From NCBI GenBank assembly GCA_050011155.1, contig JBEKJP010000023.1, forward strand, positions 13,772 through 77,771: a stretch of DNA of 64,000 nucleotides. The letters are read 5' to 3'. The notes under the pieces were generated by a model. The model was not told the origin of the DNA, did no database searches, and worked only from the letters and a program-made list of their open reading frames with translations. Positions 51,532 to 58,756 of this stretch are shown one piece after another (the stretch's first letter is position 1; every line of letters begins with the position of its first letter). Source of the stretch: Palsa-504 sp050011155 (GTDB taxonomy: Bacteria; Actinomycetota; Actinomycetes; Streptosporangiales; Streptosporangiaceae). The position numbers and the translations under genes are program-made.

Positions 51532-51549
51532 AATACCCTATGGGGTATT
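51532..51549. promoter_or_regulatory. CsoR/CstR-type operator 1
   Basis: AATACCCTATGGGGTATT has the ATACC(C)-N-GGGTAT dyad known for CsoR and CstR repressors. It stands 47 bases before the ATG at 51485, heading the minus-strand operon of the zinc-ribbon and membrane proteins. Confidence 0.8.
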
Positions 51550-51665
51550 CACGATGGCCAGCTGTAACGCTCGCGGGTATTCCAAAACCGACGCTTCGGA
51601 TGCGGGGAATGGCGATCGTGCCGGTGCGGGCCCGGCCAGCACCCTGCAGGTGAGCCGCCCGGCGA

Positions 51666-52265
51666 TCAGCGCCCGGTGAAGAAGATCTCCCGCACTTCCC
51701 GCGCAGCGAAATAGACCAGTACGTACCCAGCAGCGGGATCGGCCTGCCAACAGCCGGCTGCCGCGTTCAGCACCAGGCCGGCTAGCACGGCAGCCGCCAG
51801 GATGCCGTCGACCATGGTCACCCGGCCCTCGGCGCGCAGCACCGGGTTGCCCAGCGCCCGCCCGGTCCGGGCCTTCCCGGCCGCCAGCGCGAACATCACC
51901 ACCACGGTCACCGCCGTCCACACGATCCCCGCGAGGGAGTGACGGGGACGGTACCCGGCCGCCAGCACGACGGTCGACTGGACGAGCAGGTAGACGGCCA
52001 GGCCGGTGAACGCGTACCCGATCAGCCGCAGGCCCCGGCGCTGCCGGTCCTCGCCGGTCCCGGACAGCTCCCAGATCACCACGGTCGACGCGCCGATCTC
52101 GATCAGCGAGTCCAGGCCGAACCCGGCCAGCGCCACCGACCGGGCCGCGACCGCCGCGAACGCCAGCACGATGATCCCGGCCACGTTCCATCCCAGCGTC
52201 ACGTACTCCAGCGTGAATCCCCGGCACAGCAGCCGGGCGAGCACCGGATCATCAGCAACCGTCAC
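51666..52265 (-). CDS. cation-diffusion-facilitator-like membrane transporter
   Basis: The protein has 199 residues from GTG 52265; the open frame is longer, but the homologous part begins here. Helices include LEYVTLGWNVAGIIVLAFAA and VALAGFGLDSLIEIGASTVV (FGxDSxIE is the CDF metal-site helix with an Asp and a Glu), then YLLVQSTVVLAAGY and LRAEGRVTMVDGILAAAVLA. It lacks the C-terminal cytoplasmic domain, as in the short actinobacterial group. It may export zinc, iron or manganese. It shares a transcript with the 99-residue gene under operator 2. Confidence 0.82.
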   Translation of the reverse strand: MTVADDPVLARLLCRGFTLEYVTLGWNVAGIIVLAFAAVAARSVALAGFGLDSLIEIGASTVVIWELSGTGEDRQRRGLRLIGYAFTGLAVYLLVQSTVVLAAGYRPRHSLAGIVWTAVTVVVMFALAAGKARTGRALGNPVLRAEGRVTMVDGILAAAVLAGLVLNAAAGCWQADPAAGYVLVYFAAREVREIFFTGR

Positions 52266-52360
52266 GTCAGGATCATCACCGTCCCGGCACCCGCATGCCC
52301 AGCCCTGCCGCCCGCTGTTCACGAACAATCCGCCACACGGAAACCGGGGATTATCCCCGG

Positions 52361-52660
52361 CTACGAGGACGCTGCAGGCAGCCGGTCCGCGCGCGCCGCA
52401 TGCGCCCGGCATTCTCGTTCGGCGGCGGCCGCCTGAGCCAGCACCGCCCGGGCGAACTGCCGCGCCTCAGCCACCGTGAGGCCTGCCCAGCCGGTGCCTT
52501 CGCAGCCCGGGCACTCCCCGAGGCCGACGAAGACCCGCGCGGCGGGATAACGCGCATCGCCGAGCGCGAGCCTGCCGACCGTGAGTTCCCGCCCGCAGCT
52601 CGTACGCAGGTACTCGTGCCTTCCATCAGGATCCGCGCCCGCATCTGGACCTGGCCTCAT
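52361..52660 (-). CDS. unknown small protein with CxxC
   Basis: The protein has 99 residues from an ATG with AGGAGG 7 bases upstream and operator 2 only 34 bases away. It reads RHEYLRTSCGRELTVGRLAL, then GECPGCEGTGWAGLTVAEAR, then an Ala-rich helix. The CxxC in CPGCEGTG resembles a single DnaJ-type zinc knuckle. No established family function. It leads the CDF transporter transcript. Confidence 0.7.
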   Translation of the reverse strand: MRPGPDAGADPDGRHEYLRTSCGRELTVGRLALGDARYPAARVFVGLGECPGCEGTGWAGLTVAEARQFARAVLAQAAAAERECRAHAARADRLPAASS

Positions 52661-52693
52661 CACGTACCTCCTGGCTTGCGCCCAGCCGCCGCC

Positions 52694-52711
52694 TATACCC
52701 CTATGGGTATA
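52694..52711. promoter_or_regulatory. CsoR/CstR-type operator 2
   Basis: TATACCCCTATGGGTATA is an almost perfect dyad, 34 bases upstream of the ATG at 52660 and probably overlapping the promoter of the 99-residue/CDF operon. Confidence 0.85.
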
Positions 52712-52825
52712 AGCAATATCCGGGCTGCCGCTATTTCTGCCTGGCCCAGGCATGCGGAGGTCGCGAGGTACCCCGCAGGCCAGAGCGCCGGCCGCGGGCA
52801 GGGAATGTTCCTCACCAGGCGGAGT

Positions 52826-52843
52826 TATACCCATGGGGGTATA
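52826..52843. promoter_or_regulatory. CsoR/CstR-type operator 3
   Basis: TATACCCATGGGGGTATA is a dyad of the same type, 31 bases upstream of the ATG of the truncated rhodanese gene on the plus strand. Confidence 0.85.
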
Positions 52844-52873
52844 GTCAGCAGCGAGCTGAAGGAGCGAAGAAAG

Positions 52874-52924
52874 ATGAGTACCGTCGCACTCGCCGAGCTC
52901 ACACCGCGAGACCCCGCGCGCTGA
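52874..52924 (+). pseudogene. rhodanese gene reduced to its first 16 codons
   Basis: AAGGAG precedes ATG 52874. The peptide MSTVALAELTPRDPAR matches the usual opening of small rhodanese proteins (STVxLxELTPRxxAR) and then stops at TGA just where the VDVREPxEF core should follow. The stub is followed at once by operator 4. A deletion between the start of a rhodanese gene and the csoR promoter explains this. The identification rests on 16 residues and is inference. Confidence 0.45.
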
Positions 52925-52940
52925 CCGGCGCACGTGGCTT

Positions 52941-52958
52941 GATACCCCGCTGGGTATA
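52941..52958. promoter_or_regulatory. CsoR/CstR-type operator 4
   Basis: GATACCCCGCTGGGTATA, 70 bases upstream of the repressor's ATG, is suited to autoregulation. Confidence 0.8.
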
Positions 52959-53027
52959 GTGGGAGGGTACAGAGAACGTGCGGCACCCGGATTCACGCTT
53001 GGGTGCGCGACCCCTGAGGGAGCCGGC

Positions 53028-53291
53028 ATGGACGTGGACAGCGAGACGATGGCCAGCGTGCTCAGGCGGCTCCGGCGGGCGCAGGGCCAGATCGGCGGCG
53101 TCATCAAGATGATCGAGGACGGGCGCGACTGCACAGACGTGGTGACGCAGCTCGCCGCGGCGTCCCGGGCACTCGACCGGGCCGGATTCAAGATCATCGC
53201 GACCGGCCTGCAGCAGTGCGCGCTCAGCGGCGACGAGGCGAGCGACGCCGAGCGCGCGCAACTCGAGCGGCTGTTCCTGTCACTCGCCTGA
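53028..53291 (+). CDS. CsoR-family repressor, CstR-like (Cys-Gly-Cys)
   Basis: The protein has 87 residues from ATG 53028 with GGGAG upstream. The helical CsoR fold is clear: LRRLRRAQGQIGGVIKMIED, then Cys35 in GRDCTDVVTQLAAASRALD, then GLQQC with Cys64. Copper-sensing CsoR proteins use Cys-His-Cys, with the His four residues before the second Cys. That position is Gly60 here. Two Cys without the His is the state of CstR and related persulfide sensors, which form di- or trisulfide bridges. Four dyads of the family's operator type lie within 1.5 kb upstream. Confidence 0.9.
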   Translation: MDVDSETMASVLRRLRRAQGQIGGVIKMIEDGRDCTDVVTQLAAASRALDRAGFKIIATGLQQCALSGDEASDAERAQLERLFLSLA

Positions 53292-53313
53292 GGCATGGCC
53301 GTAAGGGGCAATA

Positions 53314-53928
53314 GTGGAAACCACAGAACAGGCGGTCTGGGACCAGCGTTACTCCGGCCCGGACCTGGTCTGGGGCGCCGGCCCGAACCGCTTCGTCACC
53401 GAGGAAGTGACTGCGCTGCCCGCCGGGCGGGCGGCCGACCTGGGCACGGGCGAGGGGCGGAACGCGATCTGGCTCGCCGAGCGCGGCTGGCAGGTCACCG
53501 CGGTGGACTTCTCCGCCGCCGGCCTCGCCCGGGCCGCCCGGCTGGCCGCGGAACGCGGGGTGAGCGTGGACTGGGTGCAGGCCGACCTGCTGGACTACCA
53601 GCTCGCGCCCGGCCGCTTCGATCTCGTCCTCATCGCCTACATCCACCTGCCGGCCGCCAGCCTCGCGCGCGTCTTCCGCGCCGCGGCCGCGGCGGTCGCG
53701 CCGGGGGGCACGCTGCTGGTGGTCGGCCACGACCGCGACAACATCACCCGCGGGCACGGCGGCCCGCAGGACCCTGACCGGCTGTACACCCCCGCGGAGG
53801 TCGCCGCGGAACTTGACGGGCTGGCCGTCCGGCGCGCGGAACAGGTCATGCGGCCGGTGCAGACGCCTGAGGGCGAGCGGACCGCGATCGACACCCTGGT
53901 CCGGGCTGAGCGCCCGGCCCGCTCATAA
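53314..53928 (+). CDS. class I SAM-dependent methyltransferase (TehB-like)
   Basis: The protein has 204 residues from GTG with AAGGGG upstream. It opens WDQRYSGPDLVWGAGPNRFV, typical of TehB/thiopurine-type enzymes. AADLGTGEGRNAIWLAERGW is motif I for SAM, and FDLVLIAYIHLP and PGGTLLVVGHD are the later motifs. TehB-like enzymes methylate tellurite or thiols. It follows the CsoR-family repressor by 22 bases, so it is probably in the same autoregulated transcript and may detoxify a sulphur or metalloid compound. Confidence 0.85.
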   Translation: METTEQAVWDQRYSGPDLVWGAGPNRFVTEEVTALPAGRAADLGTGEGRNAIWLAERGWQVTAVDFSAAGLARAARLAAERGVSVDWVQADLLDYQLAPGRFDLVLIAYIHLPAASLARVFRAAAAAVAPGGTLLVVGHDRDNITRGHGGPQDPDRLYTPAEVAAELDGLAVRRAEQVMRPVQTPEGERTAIDTLVRAERPARS

Positions 53929-53939
53929 ACGCCCGTGCC

Positions 53940-55352
53940 TCAGCGGGCTCGCAGCCGCGCGGTGTAGATCGAGTAGCCGTCGACCTGGCGGGCCACCACG
54001 GTGGCGGTCACGGTAGCGGCGATCATCGGGATCATGATGCCGAACCCGCCGGAGGTGAGTTCCAGCATCAGCGCCAGGCCGGTCAGGGGTGCCTGCATGG
54101 CGGCGCTGAGCATCGCCGCCGCCCCCACGATCGCGTAGGCGCCCGCCGGTGACCCTGGCCAGGCCAGGCTCCACGCGATGCCTGCGGCCCCGCCCAGCAC
54201 GGCCCCGGTGCTGAGCGTGGGCGTAAACAGCCCGCCGGATGCCCCGCTGCCCAGGCACAGCGCGGTGACCAGCGGCTTGAGGGCGGACAGCGGCAGCAGG
54301 ACCGCAAGCCCGGCCGTGCCGAGGAAGGCGTCGTTCGCCATGTCCTTGCCGTTGCCGAACAGCTGTGGGTAGGCGAAACCGATGAGCCCGAGGATCCCGA
54401 ACGCTGCCACCGGGGCGAAGACCGCGACCCGGCCGGTGGCGGCGTGGTGGGTCACCCAGCCGATCAGGCGGATGTACCCGGAGGCGATCAGCCCGATCAG
54501 CGGCCCCGCGAGCAGCGCCCACACAAGCAGCGGCACGGTGAACCGGTAGGACGGCACGCCCAGGTAGGTGGCGTGGCGCGGGAGGTACAGCCACGCCGTC
54601 GCCGTGGCGATCCCCGAGCAGGCCAGCGCCGGCAGGGCCACCGGCAAAGTGATAGTGCCCATCATGATCTCGGCGGTGAACAGGGCACCCCCGAGCGGGA
54701 CGTTATACACCGCGGCCAGCCCGGCACCGCCGCCACAGGCCATCAGCAGCCTGCGCTGCGCGGGCGACAGCCGGGCCCAGCCCGCCAGCAGGCTCGCCGA
54801 TGCCCCGCCCATCAGCTTGGGCGCGTTCTCCCGGCCGATGGAGGCGCCCATCCCGATGACGATCTCGGAGATCACTGAGGTGCCCAGCGACCGCCGGAAC
54901 GACAGCCGCTCCCCCTCCCCCCACACCACGTCGTCGATCTCCGTCCGCTCGCCGGGCGTGCACCGGCGCAGCAGGTACCAGGCCCCCCCGCCGAAGGCGC
55001 CGGCCGCCACCAGCACCACGATGCGGCGCACGTCGGAGGACCGCGATACCCCGGCCTCCAGGGAACCGGCGTGATAGCCGAACGCCAGGTGCTGGACGCT
55101 GAACAGGATCAGCATCATCAGGTCCCCGAGCAGCCCGGCGGCGACGCCCGTCAGCACCACCATCACCCAGAACACGGGATTCAGCGCAGCGTCGCCGTCG
55201 CCCGTCGCGTTGGGCTGCTCCGTGGCGCCGCGGCCGGAAGGCAGCCTGCTCCGGATCAGCGGCGGCGGAACGCGCACCCGCTGGGCCGGATTCGGCGGAC
55301 CGGCAGTTCCGGAGGCTCCGATGGTCATCAGTTCTCGCGCTCCGTCCATCAC
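53940..55352 (-). CDS. ClC-family chloride channel/antiporter
   Basis: The protein has 470 residues from GTG; a start nine codons later is possible. About ten to twelve helices. GMGASIGRENAPKLMGG corresponds to the GREGP selectivity/gating motif (the gating Glu kept, GP replaced by NA), and GSGASGGLFTPTLSTGA to the GxFxP motif. The first selectivity motif GSGIP is not evident (GSLEAGVS region). It moves chloride, possibly coupled to protons. It is convergent with the methyltransferase gene. Confidence 0.9.
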   Translation of the reverse strand: MMDGARELMTIGASGTAGPPNPAQRVRVPPPLIRSRLPSGRGATEQPNATGDGDAALNPVFWVMVVLTGVAAGLLGDLMMLILFSVQHLAFGYHAGSLEAGVSRSSDVRRIVVLVAAGAFGGGAWYLLRRCTPGERTEIDDVVWGEGERLSFRRSLGTSVISEIVIGMGASIGRENAPKLMGGASASLLAGWARLSPAQRRLLMACGGGAGLAAVYNVPLGGALFTAEIMMGTITLPVALPALACSGIATATAWLYLPRHATYLGVPSYRFTVPLLVWALLAGPLIGLIASGYIRLIGWVTHHAATGRVAVFAPVAAFGILGLIGFAYPQLFGNGKDMANDAFLGTAGLAVLLPLSALKPLVTALCLGSGASGGLFTPTLSTGAVLGGAAGIAWSLAWPGSPAGAYAIVGAAAMLSAAMQAPLTGLALMLELTSGGFGIMIPMIAATVTATVVARQVDGYSIYTARLRAR

Positions 55353-55804
55353 CCGCAGGCAGTCTCACCGGAAGGAAGGTAATGCTCGGCGGCCTGCGTA
55401 CCCGCCAGGATACTTCTGAGACAGAAGGACCAAGCCGGCTGCGCCAGGTGGCCGTCCGCCTAAATTAGGACTGCCTGCCCAAGCCAGCACCCGCAGCCTG
55501 CGGCAACGTCATCCCGTTCCGATGAACGGTAAGCCGCGCTGACCGGTGCCGCTGAGCGCGCCACACCGGCGATCACGAGCAGGGACGGGGCCGGGATCCG
55601 GAGCCGCCCGGCGAAGGCCGCGACCACCGTGCCCCGCACGACCAGGAACAAGATGGTTTCCACGCCGCGTATGCCGCCGACATCCCTCCGGTTGCCAGAA
55701 GGTGCCGGCCAGACTTCCCGGCGCGCCGCTGCCAGGCCATCCGCCGCGACCTCCGCCCGTCCGATCACCGTTTCCCAGGAGGGCGGTATCCTGGGCCGTC
55801 AGCC
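55353..55804. other. gap with a CPA1 remnant
   Basis: About 450 bases. It should contain the ClC promoter near 55360-55440. The middle (55559-55663) is a remnant of an antiporter gene, listed separately. The rest has no supported gene. Confidence 0.5.
55559..55663 (-). pseudogene. CPA1 Na+/H+ antiporter, first-helix remnant
   Basis: The minus strand reads VETILFLVVRGTVVAAFAGR, then LRIPAPSLLVIAGVA, the first membrane helix and the following RLxxPxPxLLVxxG loop of CPA1 antiporters. The sequence then degenerates. About 95 per cent of the gene is missing. An intact CPA1 antiporter lies at 60.8-62.3 kb but is not closely similar in this segment. Confidence 0.6.
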
Positions 55805-56560
55805 CTAGCTCCGGGCGGCTGGGTGACTGACAGCCAGCGCCGCGCCCACCTGGTCAGCGAACGCGATGGCCAGCAGCCGCTGCTCGCGGGCAGGACGCGC
55901 ACCGGGCAGCGGGGCCAGCAGGAAACGGCCCTGGAACGCGCCGCCGCTCTCCAGCAGCAGCTCGATGTCCCGGCCGGCCGGGAACCCCGCGGTGTCCGCA
56001 TCCCACGCCCGGCCTTCCACGATGACCGACCCGTCATGCCGGAGCCGGGCCGGGCGGCCGACACCCGCGACACCGCGTTCGAAGCGGCACGACCGCAGCG
56101 ACAGCAACTGGGTGAGCTGGACGGTGACCTGCTCGATCAGCGCCGACGGCGACCCTCCGGCCGCCACCGCCTGCGCGACACTGCTGATCCCGGCGATATA
56201 GCCGGCGTGCCTGCTGGCGGCCGCCTGCTGGCGGCGCCCCCGGACGGCGATCTCCGTGACCGCCACGCCGATGACCAGCAGCAAGACCGTCGTCTCGACA
56301 TCGGCACGTCGCGTGATGGCGAACCGCTCGTACGGCTGGGTGAGGAAGAAATCGAACCACGCCGCCGCCGACAGCGCCGCCACGATCCCGGCCAGCCGGT
56401 GCCCGTTCGCGGCGACTGCCACCACCATCACCAGCATGGCCAGCGCGGCGTCGGTATCGGGAAAGCCAGCCCGGAACGGCACCAGCACCGCGGCAAGCCC
56501 GACCGGGCCAGCCAGCGCGGCGAGCACAGCCAGCCGGTCCCGGCTCAGGAAACCAGGCAT
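55805..56560 (-). CDS. DUF4118 (KdpD-like) membrane protein with GAF-like domain, no kinase
   Basis: The protein has 251 residues from ATG 56560 with GGAGG eight bases upstream; the longer frame has no support. Four closely packed helices (LAVLAALAGPVGLAAVLVPF, ALAMLVMVVAVAANGHRLAG, IVAALSAAAWFDFFLTQPYE, VETTVLLLVIGVAVTEIAV) are the DUF4118 module of the K+ sensor KdpD, with the FFLTxPYxRF signature. A degenerate GAF-like domain follows. The histidine-kinase core is absent, so signalling must go through another protein. No kdpABC genes are in the window. Confidence 0.85.
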   Translation of the reverse strand: MPGFLSRDRLAVLAALAGPVGLAAVLVPFRAGFPDTDAALAMLVMVVAVAANGHRLAGIVAALSAAAWFDFFLTQPYERFAITRRADVETTVLLLVIGVAVTEIAVRGRRQQAAASRHAGYIAGISSVAQAVAAGGSPSALIEQVTVQLTQLLSLRSCRFERGVAGVGRPARLRHDGSVIVEGRAWDADTAGFPAGRDIELLLESGGAFQGRFLLAPLPGARPAREQRLLAIAFADQVGAALAVSHPAARS

Positions 56561-56579
56561 CGAGAGCACCTCCGCAGGG

Positions 56580-56975
56580 TCAGGGTCGTTCACGCCAGAG
56601 CTTGACGGCCCCGACAGCCAGCACCGCCAGCGCGGGAACGAAGAACAACCCGGTATGGACGATTCCGCCGACGATGCCGACGGCAAGCACCAGCACGCCC
56701 GTCACCGCGGCCAGCCTGCCAACGGCCGCGGGAGCGAACGCCGCCACGGCCGCGACCGGCGCCGGAGCGATGGCCAGCAGCAGCGACCACCACGTCACGG
56801 CCAGGGGATCAGCGCCCACCAGCGCCGAGATGGTAATCAGCTGCGCCGCCCCGGCCAGGAACAGCGCAGCGCGACGCCACGGCCAGCTCGGCGGCGCAGG
56901 CACAGGCGGCACGCCAGCCGACATGACTGTGCTCGCAGCGGGGGAGACATCGGCGGGAGCATCCGGCACAGTCAT
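56580..56975 (-). CDS. small four-helix membrane protein
   Basis: The protein has 131 residues from ATG 56975 (AGGAGG four bases upstream). After a Pro-rich 35-residue start come four helices (RRAALFLAGAAQLITISALV, VTWWSLLLAIAPAPVAAVAA, VGRLAAVTGVLVLAVGIVGG, VHTGLFFVPALAVLAVGAV) and a short KLWRERP end. No recognised family. It starts upstream of the DUF4118 gene on the same strand with a 19-base gap, so the two are probably an operon. Confidence 0.75.
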   Translation of the reverse strand: MTVPDAPADVSPAASTVMSAGVPPVPAPPSWPWRRAALFLAGAAQLITISALVGADPLAVTWWSLLLAIAPAPVAAVAAFAPAAVGRLAAVTGVLVLAVGIVGGIVHTGLFFVPALAVLAVGAVKLWRERP

Positions 56976-57002
56976 CGCGCCTCCTGGGAGCAGCATCGAC
57001 AC

Positions 57003-57429
57003 AACACGCCGACCAGGCTTCCCGGCTCACCTAAGGATGAGCCTAAACCCCAGTCGGACGGCTGCATAGCAGTCCGGAAGCAGTTCTTCCCTGACCCAGG
57101 TGGCTAAGTTTCGAGGTCGAGGTTGCCGGCGATGAGCGCCTCGAAGAGCAGCCGGGCCCGGGAGGGCTCGTCGAATCGGCAGTTCCGTGAACCCAAGCGT
57201 GCGCGACGAAGTGCCGCGGCCCAAGCAGCCCGGCGGTATCCCGCGCGAGCCAGCCGAGGTTGGGACGCTCCTGCGTTAAGTAACCACGTATCGCTGCCAG
57301 CTCAGGTGAAGCGGATCTGTAAAGTGCGACGCGGGGACCCGGCACGCACGCGATGCCAGCCCGGCGGCTGGCTGAGCGCTCGTCCGGCGGGCGGTTACGT
57401 TTCCTGCCCGGGTGAGGCCGCTCCGGCCG
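57003..57429. other. degenerate coding DNA
   Basis: There is no intact gene. On the minus strand short coding-like pieces appear in different frames: LAAIRGYLTQERPNLGWLAR followed by DTAGLLGPRHFVAHAWVHG near 57180-57290, and EPSRARLLFEALIAGNLDLE with a stop at 57104. They look like the end of one or two decayed genes, and I cannot name the families. Confidence 0.4.
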
Positions 57430-57774
57430 TAGGGAGGACGCTGTGCCTGACGACGGGCTGCCGGCGGCCCAGCGGTCCAGGAACGCCGAGCTGGTGCGCA
57501 CGATCAGCTCGGCGCCGGGCGCGGCGCCGGGTTCTTGCCGTAGCCGGCCCGCGGTGAAGTGCAGGGTCGCGGGCCGGCCATCGACCACGAGCTGGAACTG
57601 GCCGCCGGCGAGCGCCCCGATGCCGGCGACGTAGCTGACGTCGAAGTCCTGCTGGGCGGCGCCGACCGCGCCCGGCTCCCGGGCCACCACCCCGGCCCGT
57701 TCCAGCCGCCGGAGCCGGTCGGCGAGCACGCTGGTGCTGATACCGGGCAGCCGCTCCAGGAGCTCGGCTTGCTG
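57430..57774 (-). pseudogene. HxlR-type regulator with SCP2-like tail, both ends lost
   Basis: The minus strand reads AELLERLPGISTSVLADRLR, then RLERAGVVAREPG, the second half of an HxlR winged helix. It continues with QFQLVVDGRPATLHFTAGRL and ELIVRTSSAFLDRWAAG, an SCP2-like sterol-carrier domain found in one HxlR subgroup. The first helices are missing and the frame is open directly after a TGA at 57775. The C-terminus also runs into unrelated sequence. Confidence 0.7.
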
Positions 57775-57853
57775 TCAAGGCCGGGCCGAGGGAACACCTC
57801 GGCGGCCTCTCCATCGCCGCCGCCTGGCCACCCCCGCGCCGAACGCGCGGACG

Positions 57854-58021
57854 ATGGCAGACGTGCTGGCGGAGACGCTGGCCGCGTCCGGACCGTACCC
57901 GACGCATGTCCGCCCGATGGACTTCACCGGGCGCCCGATGAAAGGCATGGTCTTCGTCGAGGCCGCCGGCCTGCATGGCGACGCCCTGCGCCACTGGGCC
58001 GCTTCTGCGGCCGGCAGCTAG
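57854..58021 (+). pseudogene. TfoX/Sxy N-terminal-domain protein, C-terminal remnant
   Basis: The frame reads MADVLAETLAASGPYPTHVR, then PMDFTGRPMKGMVFVEAAGL, then HGDALRHWAASAAGS, the last strand and helix of a small TfoX-like protein (MDFxGRxMKGxVFV). The N-terminal half with its VRxMFGG motif is missing. It is divergent from the HxlR remnant, and their broken starts lie within 80 bases. Confidence 0.6.
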
Positions 58022-58044
58022 GCTGCGGCAGCTCCTGACGTCCT

Positions 58045-58063
58045 GGACTGCCTGGTACAGTCC
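58045..58063. promoter_or_regulatory. candidate operator before the TetR gene
   Basis: GGACTG-CCTGGTA-CAGTCC is an inverted repeat 18 bases upstream of the TetR start. Its complement contains ACTGTACCA, which also occurs in the two repeats upstream of the MFS gene, so the same TetR protein may bind all three. Confidence 0.5.
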
Positions 58064-58080
58064 GCGGTTAGCATGGGCGC

Positions 58081-58683
58081 ATGCCGGGTGAGCCGAGTAC
58101 CAGGCGCGGGCGCGCCAGCCGCGAGCGGATCGTGGAGCAGGCCGCCGAACTGTTCGCCGAGCGCGGGATCGCGGCCACCAGCGTGGATGAGGTGCTGGTC
58201 GCTGCGGGGGCAGGCAAGGGCCAGTTCTACCACTACTTCCGCGGCCGGGATGAGCTGGCGGCCGCGGCGGTCGGGTTCCGCTGCGCGCAGGTGGTGGCCG
58301 GGCTAACTCAGGCCCTCGGCGCCGTGTCGTCGCTGGCCGAGCTGGAGCAGGCACTGGCGGGCTTCACTGCCGGGTTCGAGCAGATGGGCATGCCGGGGTG
58401 CCCGATCGGGACGCTGGCCACCGAGGTCGCCGGGCGCAACGAGGGGGCGCGGGTGCAGGCTGCCACCGGGTTCGACGCCTGGGAGCGGCTGCTGGCCGAC
58501 GCGCTGGAGCGAATGCGCCAGCGCGGGGAGCTGCGCGCGGACGCCCCGCCCGCCATGCTGGCCACCGGGTTGCTGGCCAGCATCGAGGGCGGGATGGTGC
58601 TCAGCCAGGCCCGCCAGGACATGACGTCGCTGCGCGTCGCGGTGGAGACGGGACTCGCTCACGTCAGGACGTACGCGAGCTGA
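58081..58683 (+). CDS. TetR-family regulator
   Basis: The protein has 200 residues. The helix-turn-helix is RERIVEQAAELFAERGIAAT, then SVDEVLVAAGAGKGQFYHYF, a textbook TetR N-terminus, followed by a ligand domain (GMPGCPIGTLATEVAGRNEG and MLATGLLASIEGGMVLSQAR) of the subgroup controlling efflux pumps and dehydrogenases. It lies upstream of an MFS exporter in the same direction, with repeated sequence motifs before both genes. Repression of the exporter with drug-induced release is the likely role. Confidence 0.93.
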   Translation: MPGEPSTRRGRASRERIVEQAAELFAERGIAATSVDEVLVAAGAGKGQFYHYFRGRDELAAAAVGFRCAQVVAGLTQALGAVSSLAELEQALAGFTAGFEQMGMPGCPIGTLATEVAGRNEGARVQAATGFDAWERLLADALERMRQRGELRADAPPAMLATGLLASIEGGMVLSQARQDMTSLRVAVETGLAHVRTYAS

Positions 58684-58685
58684 CT

Positions 58686-58741
58686 CTGTACTAAATCGTC
58701 CACTTTCTGCTAGCCTCGGGACTGTACCAATCCGTCCAGTT
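58686..58741. promoter_or_regulatory. two direct repeats before the MFS gene (candidate TetR sites)
   Basis: CTGTACTAAATCGTCCACTT (58686-58705) and CTGTACCAATCCGTCCAGTT (58722-58741) agree at 16 of 20 positions with a 36-base period, and lie 15-70 bases before the MFS start. They share TGTAC with the palindrome at 58045. Confidence 0.65.
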
Positions 58742-58756
58742 CTGGAGGCTGACCTG

